The notes below the pieces were generated by a model, which saw only the letters and a list, made by a program, of their open reading frames with translations, ran no database searches and was not told the DNA's origin. This document shows, one piece after another, positions 34,248 to 47,523 of a DNA stretch of 64,000 nucleotides (positions are counted from its first letter, which is position 1; the number at the start of each line of letters is the position of its first letter). Both the position numbers and the translations under genes were made by a program. The stretch is taken from positions 22,444,001 through 22,508,000 of the forward strand of contig JANTQA010000023.1 in the NCBI GenBank assembly GCA_027625915.1, given 5' to 3'. Source of the stretch: Anaeramoeba flamelloides. Its lineage: Eukaryota; Metamonada; Anaeramoebidae.

Positions 34248-37200
34248 AATTAAGGGAAGAGGCCAACAAACAAAGTCCCGAATTTTTTGTTCAAAGATTA
34301 GAAAAACAACCAAACTTTGAAACTGTCAGTGCGCTGAGCAATTCACTGAAGAACAATCCGTATAATTGGTTAGCGGATTGTTTAAAATTTGGTGTCTTGT
34401 CTGTGCTAACCCAAACCTTTTTAAAGCAATCGAACAAGCCAACGCAATCCAAAACTACCAATGATTACAACATTGAGTTTGAATATTTGAAATGCTTCCG
34501 CTCGATTGTCAATACCAAAGTTGGACTCACCAAATTCTTTGCAAATTCACAAAACATTGAGTGTGTTGTGTATTGTCTTGAAAATCCCAAATGGCAAGCA
34601 CTCTCGATGTCTTGTGAATTGTTGTCTGTGTTTACCATTTTCCCCTTGAATGGGCAAAAGTATGTATTGGAATCGTTTGACAAACACGAAAAAAAAAACA
34701 ATTTAAAATCAAGGTTTAGCTTGTTAGTCAAGCATTTGCAACGAAGTATTAATGAGCCGTCGAGCTTAGAATTCAAGATCTCATGTATCATGTTCATCAA
34801 CAACCTCGTGAACACGCCAAAGGACATCCGTGTGAGGGTCGATTTACGGAAGGAGTTTGCGATCTTGGGCATCCGAAGGATCTTGAACAAATTTGAAAGT
34901 GAGAAATACCCCGCCTTGAAAACGCAGATCACAAAGTTTTTGGAGGAATGGGAAATCGACGAGAACGACATTGGGGAAAAGATCCAGGACATCCCGCAGA
35001 GGAACGAAGAGGATCCATACGATGTCTTCAAATATCTGTCAGCAAACATGGTCAAGTCTGATTATAAAAAGGAATTTTTAAGTGTCCTGAACAAATTCTG
35101 TGATGCGTCTTATGATTCGAATTTGAATATTTGGGGCACGCTCGATGTAGTCAGCAGCAGGATTATTAATGAGATTATGTCTTCTCAGAGCAATTTAAAT
35201 AATGCCAATGATTTGAAAAATAACAAAATTAATGAGAATATCAAGGAGCTCGAAAAATATATTTTGAAGCAAAAAGAGGAGATAAACGAATTTGATGTCT
35301 CAATTGGCAACATCATTGTGGCATCTAATGAAAAAATGCAAGAGTTTATCCAAAAAATTGAAAGCAATAAAAACAAAATCCATGAATTAAAGGAAATGAA
35401 AGACCATCAGGCAATTAACCAACCAGAGGAAAACGAGAAGAAAATTGAAATAATGAAAATTAATAAAGATGAAGAAAAAATTAATTTGCTCAATAAGCAA
35501 ATCGATTTATTGTCAACTGAACAAGAGGTTATTATCAATAGTCAACAGAATGAAAACAACAAAATTAAAGAAAATGAAAATACACAGCAATACAAAAACG
35601 AATTACAATCCAAAATCAAGGATTATGATGAACAAATCGAAACCAATAAAAAGACCATTGAAAATTTACAAAATGATGCAAAAACTTATCAGGGCACCAT
35701 TATGAAAATCAATGAGGGTTATAAAATCCTGACCGAAGATTTTGAAGATATGGAGGACGAAATGTTTGAATTAATTGAAACGGGACAATATATTGAACCC
35801 ACAATCGAAGAAATTAACAAAACCGAGGAAGAAAACATTAATAATTTAAAATCTGAGATTACAAATCTATTAAATGATTTAAAGAATACAAATACGGAAT
35901 TGGAATCAGTTAAAAACCAATTACATGAAAAATTAAACCAAAATAATTTGAATAATGACCAAAATAATTTGAAAGGTAATAAGTACCAAAATAATAATAA
36001 TATGGAAATAAAAAAAGAGGAAGAAGAAAACAACAATAATGATGATGATGATGATGATGAAAATACTAAAGAAAAAAAACTCAAAATCAAAACTTTATTA
36101 AATGAAATTGAGTCAATTAATCAAGTAATTTTAAACACCAAAAAGAAATTTAATCACAAAATAGAGGAATTAAATACTGAAATAATGCTTAAGCAAATAG
36201 GCAACCAATATTTAATTGAAAAATTTCAAAAAGAAAAAGAAAGGCAACTTTTTAATAATGAAAACCACATTAAGGATATTCAACAAAAATTTGAAAAAGA
36301 TCGAATAATTTATCTCAGCAGATTAGTGAAATTGACGAATAAGTTGGCGAATGAAAAAATTGATTTAATTAATTATGAAAAGTCATTAAAATTGTTAAAA
36401 GAAAATTATGAAAAGGAAATTAACGAATTGAAATCAAATAATTCAACAAATATCTTGAATGAAAAGGAAATTAAATTAAATACCTTAGAATGTGAAAAGG
36501 AATATTATTTAAAAATAATTAATGAATTAAATGATCAGATGAATAGCCACAAAATGATCAGCGAAAAGAAAACGGAAAACTTACGAAAGGAATTAAATCA
36601 ATTGGAAAAGGATTACCAAAATAACAAAAGGCAGATAATGGAAATGAAAAAGCAAACGTTGGAATTAAATGAAGATTCCAATGCCTACGATTCTGCAATT
36701 GATCAAATTAAGCAAGTATTTGATTTGGAGATCTTAGATTTAGAAACCGAATTAGAGTTGACTAATATCCGCATTAATGAAAACAAGCCATTGCCCAATA
36801 ATATTGAAGGGGAGGGGCTAGATGGGAATGAAACTGAATTCTTAATAGTTGAAACCAACATTTTATTAAACAAATTGCAAAATGAAAACACAAGCTATGA
36901 AAAAATTATATTACAATTACAAGACAAAATCGATACATGTGGCAAAAAACGGGAAAGGCTATTAAATGAAAATAAAAGTTTATTAAGTTCAATCGAAAAA
37001 TTAAAGTCTAACGAAAATAAAATTAATAGCTCCTTATATCAAAAAATTTCAAATTTGAAAAATCAAATTTCCAATTTAATTTTTGTATCCATTTTAAATA
37101 ATAAAGACAAACAAAATATTGATAATTATTTTACTCAATTAATACCAAACTTGGAAAAGGAAATTGAAGATTTAACTTTTGAATTGTCAAAGATTAAAAC

Positions 37201-39148
37201 TAAAAATAAAATACATTTCCAATTTTATAATGAGCAATTTGGTAAGAATTTGGAAAAAATCCAAGAAAAATTAGCCTTATTTACAAATCAGGCAAATGAA
37301 TTAATCAATAAAACAGGCAACGAAAGAATTGAATTAATTGATAAATTGTTTTTATTCCAACAAGACTTTGATCAGAATTTAAATAATGATAACTTTGATC
37401 CACAACAAAATTATGAGACGAGGATCCAATTGTTAACATTTGAATTGGAGAGTTATTTGGAATTATACAACAACAGCGAAAGGGAAATCAACGAAATAAA
37501 GAAGAATTTTGAAGAGCAGTTGTTAAAATTAACCAAAATATATTGCAATCCAAACGATTTATATTTGAGGGGGATATTGAGCCAACAAAAGGAATTTGAA
37601 AAGATCATTCAAAATTTGGAAAGGGAAAATAAAAAATTGAAAATCAAGGTAAGACAGGAAAGACCCGAATTGACTGAAGAGCAGCAACTAACGGCGGAAT
37701 TGTTTGATAACAATTTTAATAATAAGATCTTGACAAAGTTCATTAAAAATTCCAAGCAGGGGAAACTAAACACACCGCCAAAAAAGAAAATGAAATCGTT
37801 GCATTGGGACAAATTAAATCAAACAAGGATCGAAGAAACAATTTGGTCGCAAATTTCCGATGAAAGCATCGAATTAAATATTGACGAATTGGAAGACCGT
37901 TTTAAATTAATGAATTTCAATATAATGCATCACCAAGAAGAAGCTAGCGATGACGACGAGCTTGATGAAATGGTCAAGGTGCAAGAAAACGATGAAGATA
38001 TTAAAATTGAAATTGAAAAGGAAGTAAACCATGATAATGAAAATGAAAACAAAAAAGACAACGAGAAAGAAGATAATGATGATGATGATGATGATGAAGA
38101 AGAAAAGGAAAACAAGAATGTGATCATAACTATTTTAAATCCAGAAAGAACGAAAAACATTGCCCTAATGTTATCAAAAATCAAATACTCACCAAACCAA
38201 ATCAAAAATTCCATTTTACGGTTGGACGATAAAATCTTGACTGTTAATAATTTGAGAGATTTATTAAAGAACGCACCAACACTTTATGAATTGAACTCAT
38301 TGGAAGAATTTAAGGGTATCACGCCAACAAAGATTGGCAAGGCGGAGCTATTTTACTTGGAAATAATGGATATACCCCGATACGCCAATAGGATACGTTC
38401 CTGGATCTGCTTTCGAACGTTCGACGAAATGAAGGAAATTATTACCAAGATGACAGAAAATGTCGTTTCGGCGTGCAAGGAACTCAAGGAATCACAGCTG
38501 TTTGGCGAAATTTTAAAAAACATTTTGTCCATGGGCAATTATTTGAATAGTGGATCACTTAAAGGCGGCGCTTCAGGCTTCAGGCTAAATTCCTTGCCCA
38601 AACTAAGCAAAATGAAAAGTAACAATTCAGAGGAATGCCCATCCTTGCTACATTTCTTGGCAAACCAATTAAAGGAAAAAAACTCTCAGATTTGCAATTT
38701 GATAAACGAAATCCCCCACGTACGAGAGGCTAGTACAAGCTCAAACCATTTGATTAAAAACGAAATGGACCAATTGTCGAAGGGCTTGAAAACCATTCAT
38801 TTGGAAATCCAAAATTCCACAACATCAGATATCGAAGGTAAAAACTTTAAAGAAATAATGGCAGACTTTTTAATCAGGGCGAACCAAGAGTTTAAGGTAT
38901 TGACAGAAAAAATTAATAACATGAAAACCATTTTTAATCAGACACTTATATATTTCGGAGAAGACCTGGATGTTTCACTAAGCAACTTTTTTATCCCAAT
39001 ATCAGAATTCGTTATTAAATTTGACAGGTTAGTCAATGAAAGTACATCAGTTCAAACTTTAAACCAATACATACAATCACAACAAAATAAAGGTATAATG
39101 GATGCCTTGATACAAACAATAAAATCAGGCACCACCTTTAAAGATTAA
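33332..39148 (+). CDS. Diaphanous-related formin without FH1
   Basis: Three exons: 33332-33463, 33636-33740 and 34247-39148, giving about 1,712 residues. Splicing was chosen because it restores the GTPase-binding domain: DKMFELFL joins PELNLQEQKKNTM and then CQHKSKEEIE joins KLREEANKQSPEFFVQRLE. Residues 35-400 form GBD/FH3, followed by about 800 residues of charged coiled coil (about 410-1240). FH2 spans about 1250-1650: MKSLHWDKL, an acidic insertion at about 1306-1370, ILNPERTKNIALML, MGNYLNSG, GASGFRLNSLPKL. The last residues GIMDALIQTIKSGTTF match the DAD core, so autoinhibition by GBD-DAD contact and release by a Rho-type GTPase are expected. A proline-rich FH1, which normally recruits profilin-actin, is absent; only TPPKKK remains. 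Formins nucleate and elongate unbranched actin filaments. Confidence 0.9.
33464..33635 (+). other. Formin intron 1
   Basis: The donor is GTAAGA and the acceptor AAAAAAG before CCTGAG, with a pyrimidine-rich tract about 50 bases upstream. The exon phase (0) and the GBD alignment fix the junction. An AAG acceptor is unusual. A TAG acceptor at 33,524 would also stay open but would insert a Phe/Ser-rich stretch into the GBD. Confidence 0.6.
33741..34246 (+). other. Formin intron 2 with A-rich, (AAAC)n 3' end
   Basis: The donor is GTAATC and the inferred acceptor AAAAAG at 34,246. The last 140 bases consist of A runs and AAAC repeats instead of a pyrimidine tract. A TAG acceptor at 33,811 could add a small exon beginning ATGAAAAAA, but that frame soon stops. 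The direct junction gives the best GBD match. The 182-codon open frame inside the intron is treated as non-coding. Confidence 0.5.
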
Positions 39149-40650
39149 TTATTACAATGATTATAATTATTATTATTATTATTATTATTATTAATTTTTT
39201 TTTTTTTATTTATTTATTGTTTTTTTCCTTCATAATTTTTTTTGGTTTTTAATTTACTGATCAAAAATTTTTTAAGGAGAAATAATGATAAATACAAGAT
39301 TAAGAATAAATATAATTCCCAATTTATTTTTGTTTTTTTTTACACGTTTTTATTCAAATCAATAACAAAATTTTTTGATGAAAATTTATGATCACAACAC
39401 TAGTATGAAAAAATCAAATTGAAAAAAAAAAGTTAGACAAAACTACTCCATTCCTTAACCTTTCATCTTGAATAATAAAGTTTATTCACAATATAATCAA
39501 AATTCCAGAACTTTAAATTCATGAGACTATTGTATTTATTGTTGTTAATAGTACTACGATTTTGAAAAGTCTCTAGTATAGAAAAAAAGGCATTTTTCGG
39601 GTAAAAAACTACAAATAAACAGAAGAATAAATTCTAGATTAATTTAACTTGGAGATATTTACTTTGATAGGTAATAACGAATAGTTATGAAAACATTGTA
39701 CTCATCTAATAAAACTGAAACAGAGAAAAAAAATTACTGATGATAATTATTGAGAGTGTCCTAGGTTTTTTTTTACTTTTTGGAATAAACCGAAAATTTA
39801 TTAAAATTTTCTGTTCATTTCAAAAATCAAAAAAAACCTAAGGAAAAATCAAAAAAAAAAGATTTTTTTCAATTTATATTAATAAATAATTTCATAATAG
39901 TCCAAATAATTGGTTATCGGTTTGAAATATTTTTATTAAATTTAAAATACTTTTAAAATTTATGATTATAACCTCTTAACTGTGTAAATAAAAATATTCA
40001 AATTTTTTACTATTAAATTTAAAAAAAATCTTACTGGAAAATTGAATTTTCCAACTTAAATTGTTAAATATCTTAAAAAGTATTTTTTGATCCAAGATCC
40101 TTTATTAACTAATAGTGTTTATTATAAGTGAAGTTATCAAAAAGTGTAAAATTAGCAAATGTTTGATTTTTTTTTGAAAAAATTTTTTCATGATCGTGAA
40201 GTTTAAAAAATAATTTTTAATAATATCGGATTTGTCATAAAAACAGATATTTATTATAACCATTCAGTAAGAAAACATTACCTTTTGAAATTCTCGATTG
40301 TTTGGAAATTATAATTTATTCAAAACAAGATTTTTTTATTAAAAAACAAATCGTTTAATAAATTTTGCACAATTACAAAATTAAAGAATTGATCTAAAAA
40401 GTAATCTATTTTATTCAAATTCTGATCACTTTTTAATTACAATACAAAAAATATTTTTTGATTTGATTATTTTTAATCAATAATTAATACCCCAACCTTA
40501 GTTGAATTAAGTAGGGTTATAATAGACCAAAGATCTAAAAGGATCAATAGGTTTTTTATGATTATTTCTCTAATGATCAATATTTCCAAACAAATAAAAT
40601 GAATTCAAATCAATAATTATTATAGAAATAAAAATTAATTAAATTAATTA
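39149..40650. other. 3' flank of the formin gene, intergenic
   Basis: Begins with an (ATT)n run at about 39,165-39,195, then AT-rich DNA. No gene or matched repeat was recognised. Confidence 0.4.
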
Positions 40651-41127
40651 CTGTAATCAAAATAAAGTGTGCAAAAAAATTTAATGCGTGTTTCAAAATA
40701 AAAAGTGTGTTTTTTTGTTATAGAAGTCATATACATTAACCAATGAAGAAACTGATAATAAACCCTCAAAAAATATGGTTTTGGTTTCTTAAAGTTCTAT
40801 TATTTAAAAAGAAATTCAATAAATGAAGGATCAAATAGTTAAATTTCTCTCAAAAAATAGAGTAAATTTTTAACCAAATGTTTATATCAAAAAAATAAAA
40901 AAAATTTCAAAAAAATTGAGAATATTAGAAAAAATTTTCAACTAATGGCATGAATAATTTAAATTTTACTGAAAATATCCAGACCTTTACTTTCAAAATT
41001 GATTTAAACTTTGGTATACTATTTGGAAGTAGATTGGATTTTTCTTTTGAACAAGAAGAAAAAAAAGCTCGAATAATATTTTGAAGCACGGATTATAGTC
41101 TTTGTGCACACATTATTTTGATCACTG
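40651..41127 (+). mobile_element. MITE, family F, copy 2 (best preserved)
   Basis: Left end TA then CTGTAATCAAAATAAAGTGT. Right end ACACATTATTTTGATCACTG then TA. The interior matches 17,496-17,983 closely. About 477 bp with short inverted ends and no protein, it is a good reference copy for the family. Confidence 0.8.
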
Positions 41128-42049
41128 TAAATAATAGTTGATTTTAATATCACAGTTCTTTACTAAAACTCTGTATGTTGGAAAAAAAAATATGATATGA
41201 TCTTTTTTTACATTTCAAGAAATTTCATTAATATTTATGATAAAATAGATGATTTATTTTTTTCAAAATCTTCAAGGATTCAAGATTTGATTTATTTTTC
41301 TGTTATTTTTAAAATAAGATTCTACTTTCAATCTTATTTGTTCACACAAAGTCTTAGAATTTATTAAAAGTGAGAATTTCATCAATAATAAAAATGTTTT
41401 TAAATACTTCTTCTCTAAAAAAAAAAAAAAACCAAAAAATATGATCTAGATCTTTTTGCTGTAAAATTTAATTGGGAAATATTAAATTGATAAAGATGAT
41501 AACTCATTTCTCTAAAGTTGATAAACGAGGTTTGTTTCGAGTTTAATTGTATCACTGTTAAATAATGGTTCTGTAACCATTATTAAAAACAAATAAATAA
41601 GATGTACTATTCCCTTCAGAAATCATACAAAATTTTTTTAGTTTGGGTTTTTGAATTTGACTGAAATTATTTTAGTCAACCTATTTTACAATGGAACACC
41701 AAAATATTGTTTCCCTGGTGTTCGAGTTTCAAGAGAAATTCACACAAACTTTTAAATTTTCCAAAATAATTAAATCAAAAAAAAAAAAATTGAAAATATT
41801 TCAAGGGATAAAAAACAGCAAAACTGTGGAAATGAAAAGAAGAAATTGAAAATCATTTTTTTTTTTTAATTTCTTTAAATCCCAATTTTTTTTTAAATAA
41901 CTTGCTTTAAAATTAACTCTTTCTAAAATTTTTTTTCCAAAAAAAAAAAAAAGATTCAAGAGCTAACAACTTAAAATTACTCACTATCTCTTTTTATCCA
42001 TTTAATATAATTCTCTTGTGAATATTATAAATTCATAAAGTTTTGAAAA

Positions 42050-43123
42050 ATGAGTCAGAAGACCAAGGGAAAAACAACAAAAAAAAAAATAAAAAATACA
42101 AACAATAAAAATGAAAACCAAAACAAAAAACGCTCTTTGCAAAATCAAAAAAAAACCAAAAAAAGTAAAAGCAATTTGGCCAGTTCAACCAATAAAAGAA
42201 GGAAACCAAAGCAACAGCAGCCATCAGTTTGGACACAAATGAGTTTAACTAAAGAATTGCAAGGAAACAAAACCAAAACTAAAAAAAAAAACAAAAACAT
42301 AAGAAAAAGCAAACAACAAAAAAAGTCCCAAAGCACAAAAAACTCAAAGGGTGATCAAAAAAGACTAACAGGGCAAAACAAAAAGAAAAACAAACTTCGT
42401 ACAACAAACCAAAACGAAGAAAACCCACCAAAGTTGTCAATGGCACAAATGCTGCGACAACAAAACACCCAAACAACTAAAAATAAAAAAACAAACGTAA
42501 AGAAAAAACAAAACAATCAACAAAAAAAAAAAACAGACAAAAAAAGCACCAAAAATGTGGATAACAATACTCAAAAAAAGAAATTAGAGAGTACTAATAG
42601 TAACTATAACGAGAACAATTATGACGACAACGATTATGGCTATGGCGATTACGATGAAGAAATTGACAATAGAGATGAAAACGAGAATGAATACGATCCA
42701 GATGAAAATGAAAATGAAAATGAAAATGAAAATGGAAACGAAAAAGAAAATGAAAAGACAAAAACATTAGCCAGCCAAGAGAACAAATTTGAAGAGAAGA
42801 CCTCAAATTCATTAGTAAAAGAAAAAAAATTGGTTGATCTCAATTTAATGTTTGGAAACAAATTAAATTTAAATAATGACAAGCCTACAAATGAAAAAAG
42901 TATTCCAAAAAAATCAAATAAAAAGAAGAAAATTACAAATGTTATTTATGCCGAAGACTTGGAAGAACAAATTATTTTAAAGCAGCAGAATAATAATAAC
43001 AAAAAGGTGACTTACCAAGAAAGAAAAGAAGACTATTATGGCGAAGAACAATATGACGAAGAAGAATATGATGAAAATTATGAATATGACGAGAATGAAG
43101 CATATTATGAAGAAGAAGAGGAA

Positions 43124-43155
<32 letters not shown>

Positions 43156-44101
43156 GGAGTATGAGGAGGATGGGGATGAGGCGGAAGAACAAGAACAAGA
43201 ACAATACGATGAAGAAAACTATAATGAAGAAGAGAATGAACAAGAAGAAGAAGAAGAAGAAGAAGAAGATCAAGAAGAAAATAATGATAATAACGGAGGA
43301 TATTCCTATCAAAATAACAATTTTAATCAAAAATCACAGTTCACAACGAATAATCAACCACTTGATTTACAGAAACGCGATTACAATAATCAATTTGGTA
43401 GAAATGTTAGTACTTTTAATAATAATATTAACAATAATCAAAAATATGCGTTTGGAAAGACAAATCAATCCAATAATACAAATAATTTTTTCCAATTTGG
43501 AAGAAATTATAATGGTTTCAATAATTATTCGAATCAAGAACAGAAATTTAATTCAAGACAATACTGGCAAGATCAACCCAAGCAAACACAACCACAGCCA
43601 CAAACACAACCACAGTTTCAGCCAAATCAATTTACTTCAAAAACATTTGGCTATTTTACAAAACAAAAAACACCTTATCAACAAAATAATTGGACTTTGT
43701 CAATAAATAATAACAATCCTCAAACAATGAGAGGATTTAATTATTCGCAAAACCAAAATCAAAACCAAAACCAAAACCAAAACCAAAATAACACATTTTT
43801 TTCGCAAAATTCTATGAATAATTTTTCCGGATCGAACAAGCTTTTTAATCCATATTTTAATAATTTACAATCTGAACAAAACAGAAGATCAACTGGATTC
43901 TCTGGCCGTTATGAAAATAAAACAAATCCATTTTCAAATCCAAATTCTTCAACCCAAAGCTATTATCTACCGCGACAATACCCAAATTTCCAAAATAATC
44001 GACAGAATTATCCCCAGAGCCGCATTCAGCAAACACAAACACAGGATAACCAATATAAACAACAACAATTTAATTTCTCTCCTAACAATGAAAAAAAATA
44101 A
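42050..44101 (+). CDS. Disordered Lys-, Glu- and Gln/Asn-rich protein
   Basis: Single exon of 683 residues from ATG. Residues 1-185 are very basic (Lys/Asn/Gln) with two more ordered motifs, QQQPSVWTQMSLTKELQG and PPKLSMAQMLRQQ. Residues 190-235 are Asp/Glu/Asn. A central segment holds two hydrophobic motifs, KKLVDLNLMFGNKLNL and ITNVIYAEDLEEQIILKQ. Residues about 320-420 are an almost continuous Glu/Asp/Tyr tract, and 425-683 are a Gln/Asn/Phe-rich prion-like region with NFFQFGRN, FSGRYE and (NQ)n. No folded domain is recognised. The short spaced motifs in a charged, Q/N-rich chain resemble scaffold proteins of RNP granules, but this is only an analogy. No introns are apparent and the stop is TAA. 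Confidence 0.8.
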
Positions 44102-45738
44102 AATAAAAATTTAATAGATCAAATAGATTGATTTAGACTCAGCGAAAGCATCATTAATATCCAATATAGCATATATTTATTAATTTAAATATTATATAAT
44201 AAAATATAATTTTGAAAAAAAAAGATTTGACACAATACAAATAATTATAATTCTTTATTAATATATTTGTGTAAAAATTTAGATTTTTTATTCTATTTTT
44301 TTCTTTACGTTAATTGACTTTTATAAAAATTGCTTTGAAACAAATTTCTCTTGAAAATGAAATAGATTATAATAAAGATCACAAAATTCAATTTTTAGTT
44401 ATTATGCTTCTTTTTTAAAAATTACCAAAGACAACAAAAAAATTCCTTATTTCATCTCTTTTTTTCAATTGATTGCGCGATAATCCGATTGAATGATAGT
44501 TTAAATTCACATTTTAAAAGAAAATTTTGGATTAATAAATTTTTACTTATTTTTTTTTAAAAAAAAAATACAAAATGTAAATAACAATAACATTTTACAT
44601 TTTTTTAAGAAAACTATTATTATTGATATTTACGGTCCCTTATTTAATTAAACAACTCAACTTTCCAGATAAAAACAATCTCATAAAACATTAAAAAAAT
44701 TATTTCATCTGGATTAATCAGTAAAAAAAATAACTTTTATTTTTAAAAAAAATTTCAATTTCTTCTATTTAATTTTTAAACTGTCTATTGGGTAAACAAA
44801 GTGAAGCTAGGAAAAATATTATACAATCCCTAATTTATATGAAATTTTTGAAAAAAAAAAACAGTTAAAATTAATCATAAAAAAATTATTTTTAAGAAAA
44901 ACGATGTTCAAATTTCTTCAAATGATTAGATTTTATCCGAGTGGGGTGAGAAACTTCTTTTATTATAACCAAGTTTTCATTTTCTTTTAAAATGGAAATT
45001 ATTTGCAAAGTAATTGAATTAAAATTTTCTATTTTATCACATGAAAATACTACTATTAGAGAATCAAGTACAAAGAACCGGATCACTGTGCCAAATAAAC
45101 TTTGTTTTTATCAAAGAGGAACAATTTTTTTTAAAAACCTCAATTCTTTTTTAGAAGTTACTTTTGAAGAGAAAATCTAAAATAAAGAGAAATATACATA
45201 TCAAGAAAAAAATTGAAATATGTCTGAATTAAATCTAATAGATATAAGAGATATATTTACTTAAAAATTACTTCTTTTGGGATTACATCTAAGAAAAACA
45301 ACAATATTCATTTTGATCTTGAAGATGTGATCAAAGAAAATTCCAATAAAACTTTGAAATAATTTTTCTAAAATCATTTTCACTGTTTTCAATAACCTTA
45401 AAATAACACATTTTTAACAAGTACTATTGATGTTGCAATGAAAAAAAAATATACAAAACAATTATATATCAAAAATTGAAAAATAGAAAATAAGAAATTA
45501 AAAAAATCAATGATAAAATGATTACTATTTTGGAATTTTTAACATAATTTTTTTTCTTATAATATCCATTCAAACCATTTAAAGTATGGTATTTCACCTA
45601 TACCTTGTCACCTTTGACTGGGAAATAGGTTTTTTGAATGAATGTTATTGGGGATTTATGGGGTTCTTTGTAACTTTTTGATGATATTTATTTATTTTTT
45701 TTGAAATTCAAAACTTTATTGATTCTATTGTGAAAATA
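44102..45738. other. Intergenic, no supported gene
   Basis: AT-rich. Frames on opposite strands at 44,892-45,180 overlap. The plus-strand one (62 codons, ATG at 44,992, MEIICKVIELKFSILSHENT) is mildly coding-like, but nothing supports it further. Confidence 0.35.
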
Positions 45739-46276
45739 AACCGTAATTCAAAATTTTTAAAACACCAAAATTCAATTTTGAAAAAAAAATCTAGTTATTT
45801 AATCTATTCCCGAGGAAATACCAAATTAGTACCATTCACTAATCAGAATGTTAACAATTGTTGAGAAATTAAAATTTCTCATAAAACAAAAAATGAATAA
45901 TTATCAACACAAATAAAATATTGGTATTTTAAAATATTTTGGAGATGGACAAAACAAAAAAATATCTTGGTAAATTTGATTAAATTCAATTAGGAATATT
46001 GATCCATCAAAAGTTTGATACCTTTGACTATTTTTATTTGAGTTCTTGTATTTTTTACAACCTCAATTTTAACCGAATTACAAACCCTGAAAAAAATAAT
46101 GATCAAACGTAACTTGTTTCATATTACAAAAAATTAAAAATAAAATAAAAACCTAAAAGATGAAAAAATGATATTCATAATTTACAAAAATCAGAATTAT
46201 TTCCAATTTCAATAAAATTGTATTATTGTGATTGTTTGGACCTTTTTAACTGTGTGTAAAATTTTGAATTTTAGTT
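45739..46276 (+). mobile_element. MITE, family E, copy 2
   Basis: Left AACCGTAATTCAAAATTTTT after TA; right GTAAAATTTTGAATTTTAG. It aligns along its length with 10,449-10,975 in the same orientation (ACCATTCACTAATC, AGGAATATTGATC, TTGTGATTGTTTGG). About 538 bp. Confidence 0.75.
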
Positions 46277-46854
46277 CATGCGAAACACAGCAACTGTATT
46301 TTTTTTGGTTAACATTATCCTAGTTATAAAAAAGACAACAAATAAATCGAATATGTTTTCTGATTTTGGTAACTATATTTTTCTCTACCTTTTATTATGA
46401 ATTCGAAAAAAATAACGTAAAGTTGTAAAAAAGCCTAATTTTTTTTATTTATAATATCTTTAAAAAGAAGTCTTTGGGCCCAACAACAAATAAGATATTT
46501 TTATTGAATATTTTTTTTCAAAAGTTGTTATTAATATTTAAAAGAAAAAAAAAGTGAAAAAAAAGATTTTATTACAGATGATTTATTACTCTGAAATAGG
46601 ATTTTTGTTATATTAATAAGTTTATTATTGATGATATTTGATTTGATAATACGTTTAATTTTCTAAAGGTCATGCTGTCTTCAAAATAACTATTCTTTGA
46701 AAAATAATGTCTATATTTTTCGGTAAATTGAGGATTTGTATTTTTTCAGTACTTGTTATAAAAACTATATAAAATGGATATATTAGATTGTTTGAAATTC
46801 GAATAATAAAACTTTTAACCCTGAAGTGTTTTAAACAAACACTATATTTACTTA

Positions 46855-47051
46855 CAGTCAGTTTTACTTTTAAGGCACAAACTTTCAACGAAATATAAGG
46901 CACAATAAAAATCTCAAATTAAGGCACAAAATCCAAATTCTAGTTAAAATAAATTGTAAAAAATTAAATTCCAAAATTTGTGCCTTAATTTGAGATTTTT
47001 TTGTGCCTTAAATTTCGTTGCAAGTTTGTGCCTTAAAAGTGAAACTGACTA
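46855..47051. mobile_element. Palindromic MITE, family A, copy 5
   Basis: CAGTCAGTTTTACTTTTAAG after TA is mirrored by CTTAAAAGTGAAACTGACT. The arms are nearly perfect for about 90 bases each, making this one of the youngest-looking copies (197 bp). Confidence 0.8.
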
Positions 47052-47338
47052 TATTAAATAGAGCAAAAAAATCACAACAGTTTTACTTTTTTTGTAACAA
47101 ATTAATATTGTGTAATAGATTACAATTTTCTAAATCTTTTTTTTTTTTTTGGTATTTATGAAATTTATTATAAAATTTGTTGAAAGAAAAAAACATTCCG
47201 AATTTGAAATTGAGCTTGCATGCATGAATTAAATTTTAGTTAGACATTAAAAAGATCATTCTTTTAAATTAGATCAATTGTTTAAAATATTTTATACACA
47301 AATTAAGATTGGGTCTTTTTTTGTATTACGGTTAGTTT

Positions 47339-47523
47339 CACTTTTAAGACACAAACTTCCATTGAAATTTAAGGCGCAAAAAATTCTCAAATTAAGGTAA
47401 AGAATTTGTAATTATTTTTTTACAATTTATTTTACTAGAATCTCAATTTTGTGCCTTAATTTGAGATTTTTTTTGTGCCTTAAATTTCGATGGAAGTTTG
47501 TGCCTTAAAAGTGGAACTGACTG
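47339..47523. mobile_element. Palindromic MITE, family A, copy 6
   Basis: CGGTTAGTTTCACTTTTAAG and its mirror CTTAAAAGTGGAACTGACTG lie between TA dinucleotides. It starts 288 bases after copy 5 ends and is in the same size class. Confidence 0.78.

Noticed and set aside
33772-34320. 182-codon plus-strand frame before the formin body
   Set aside because: It lies in formin intron 2, and its second half is poly-Lys/Asn/Thr from A and AAAC runs. It is out of frame with the GBD exons. The first part (IFRFVEFENFSIPKEDQ) looks coding-like, but no splice pair connects it.
34465-35055. 196-codon minus-strand frame within the formin FH3 region
   Set aside because: It is fully antisense to a conserved domain and shows no recognisable domain of its own.
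42977-43706. Antisense and shifted frames of 117 and 222 codons in the acidic region
   Set aside because: They mirror the GAA/GAT repeats of the 683-residue protein; no start context or domain.
44892-45180. Overlapping 64- and 62-codon frames on opposite strands
   Set aside because: No domain and no splice evidence, and both strands look equally plausible, so neither can be called.
46670-46903. 77-codon minus-strand frame
   Set aside because: It overlaps the end of family A copy 5; the sequence is explained by the palindrome.
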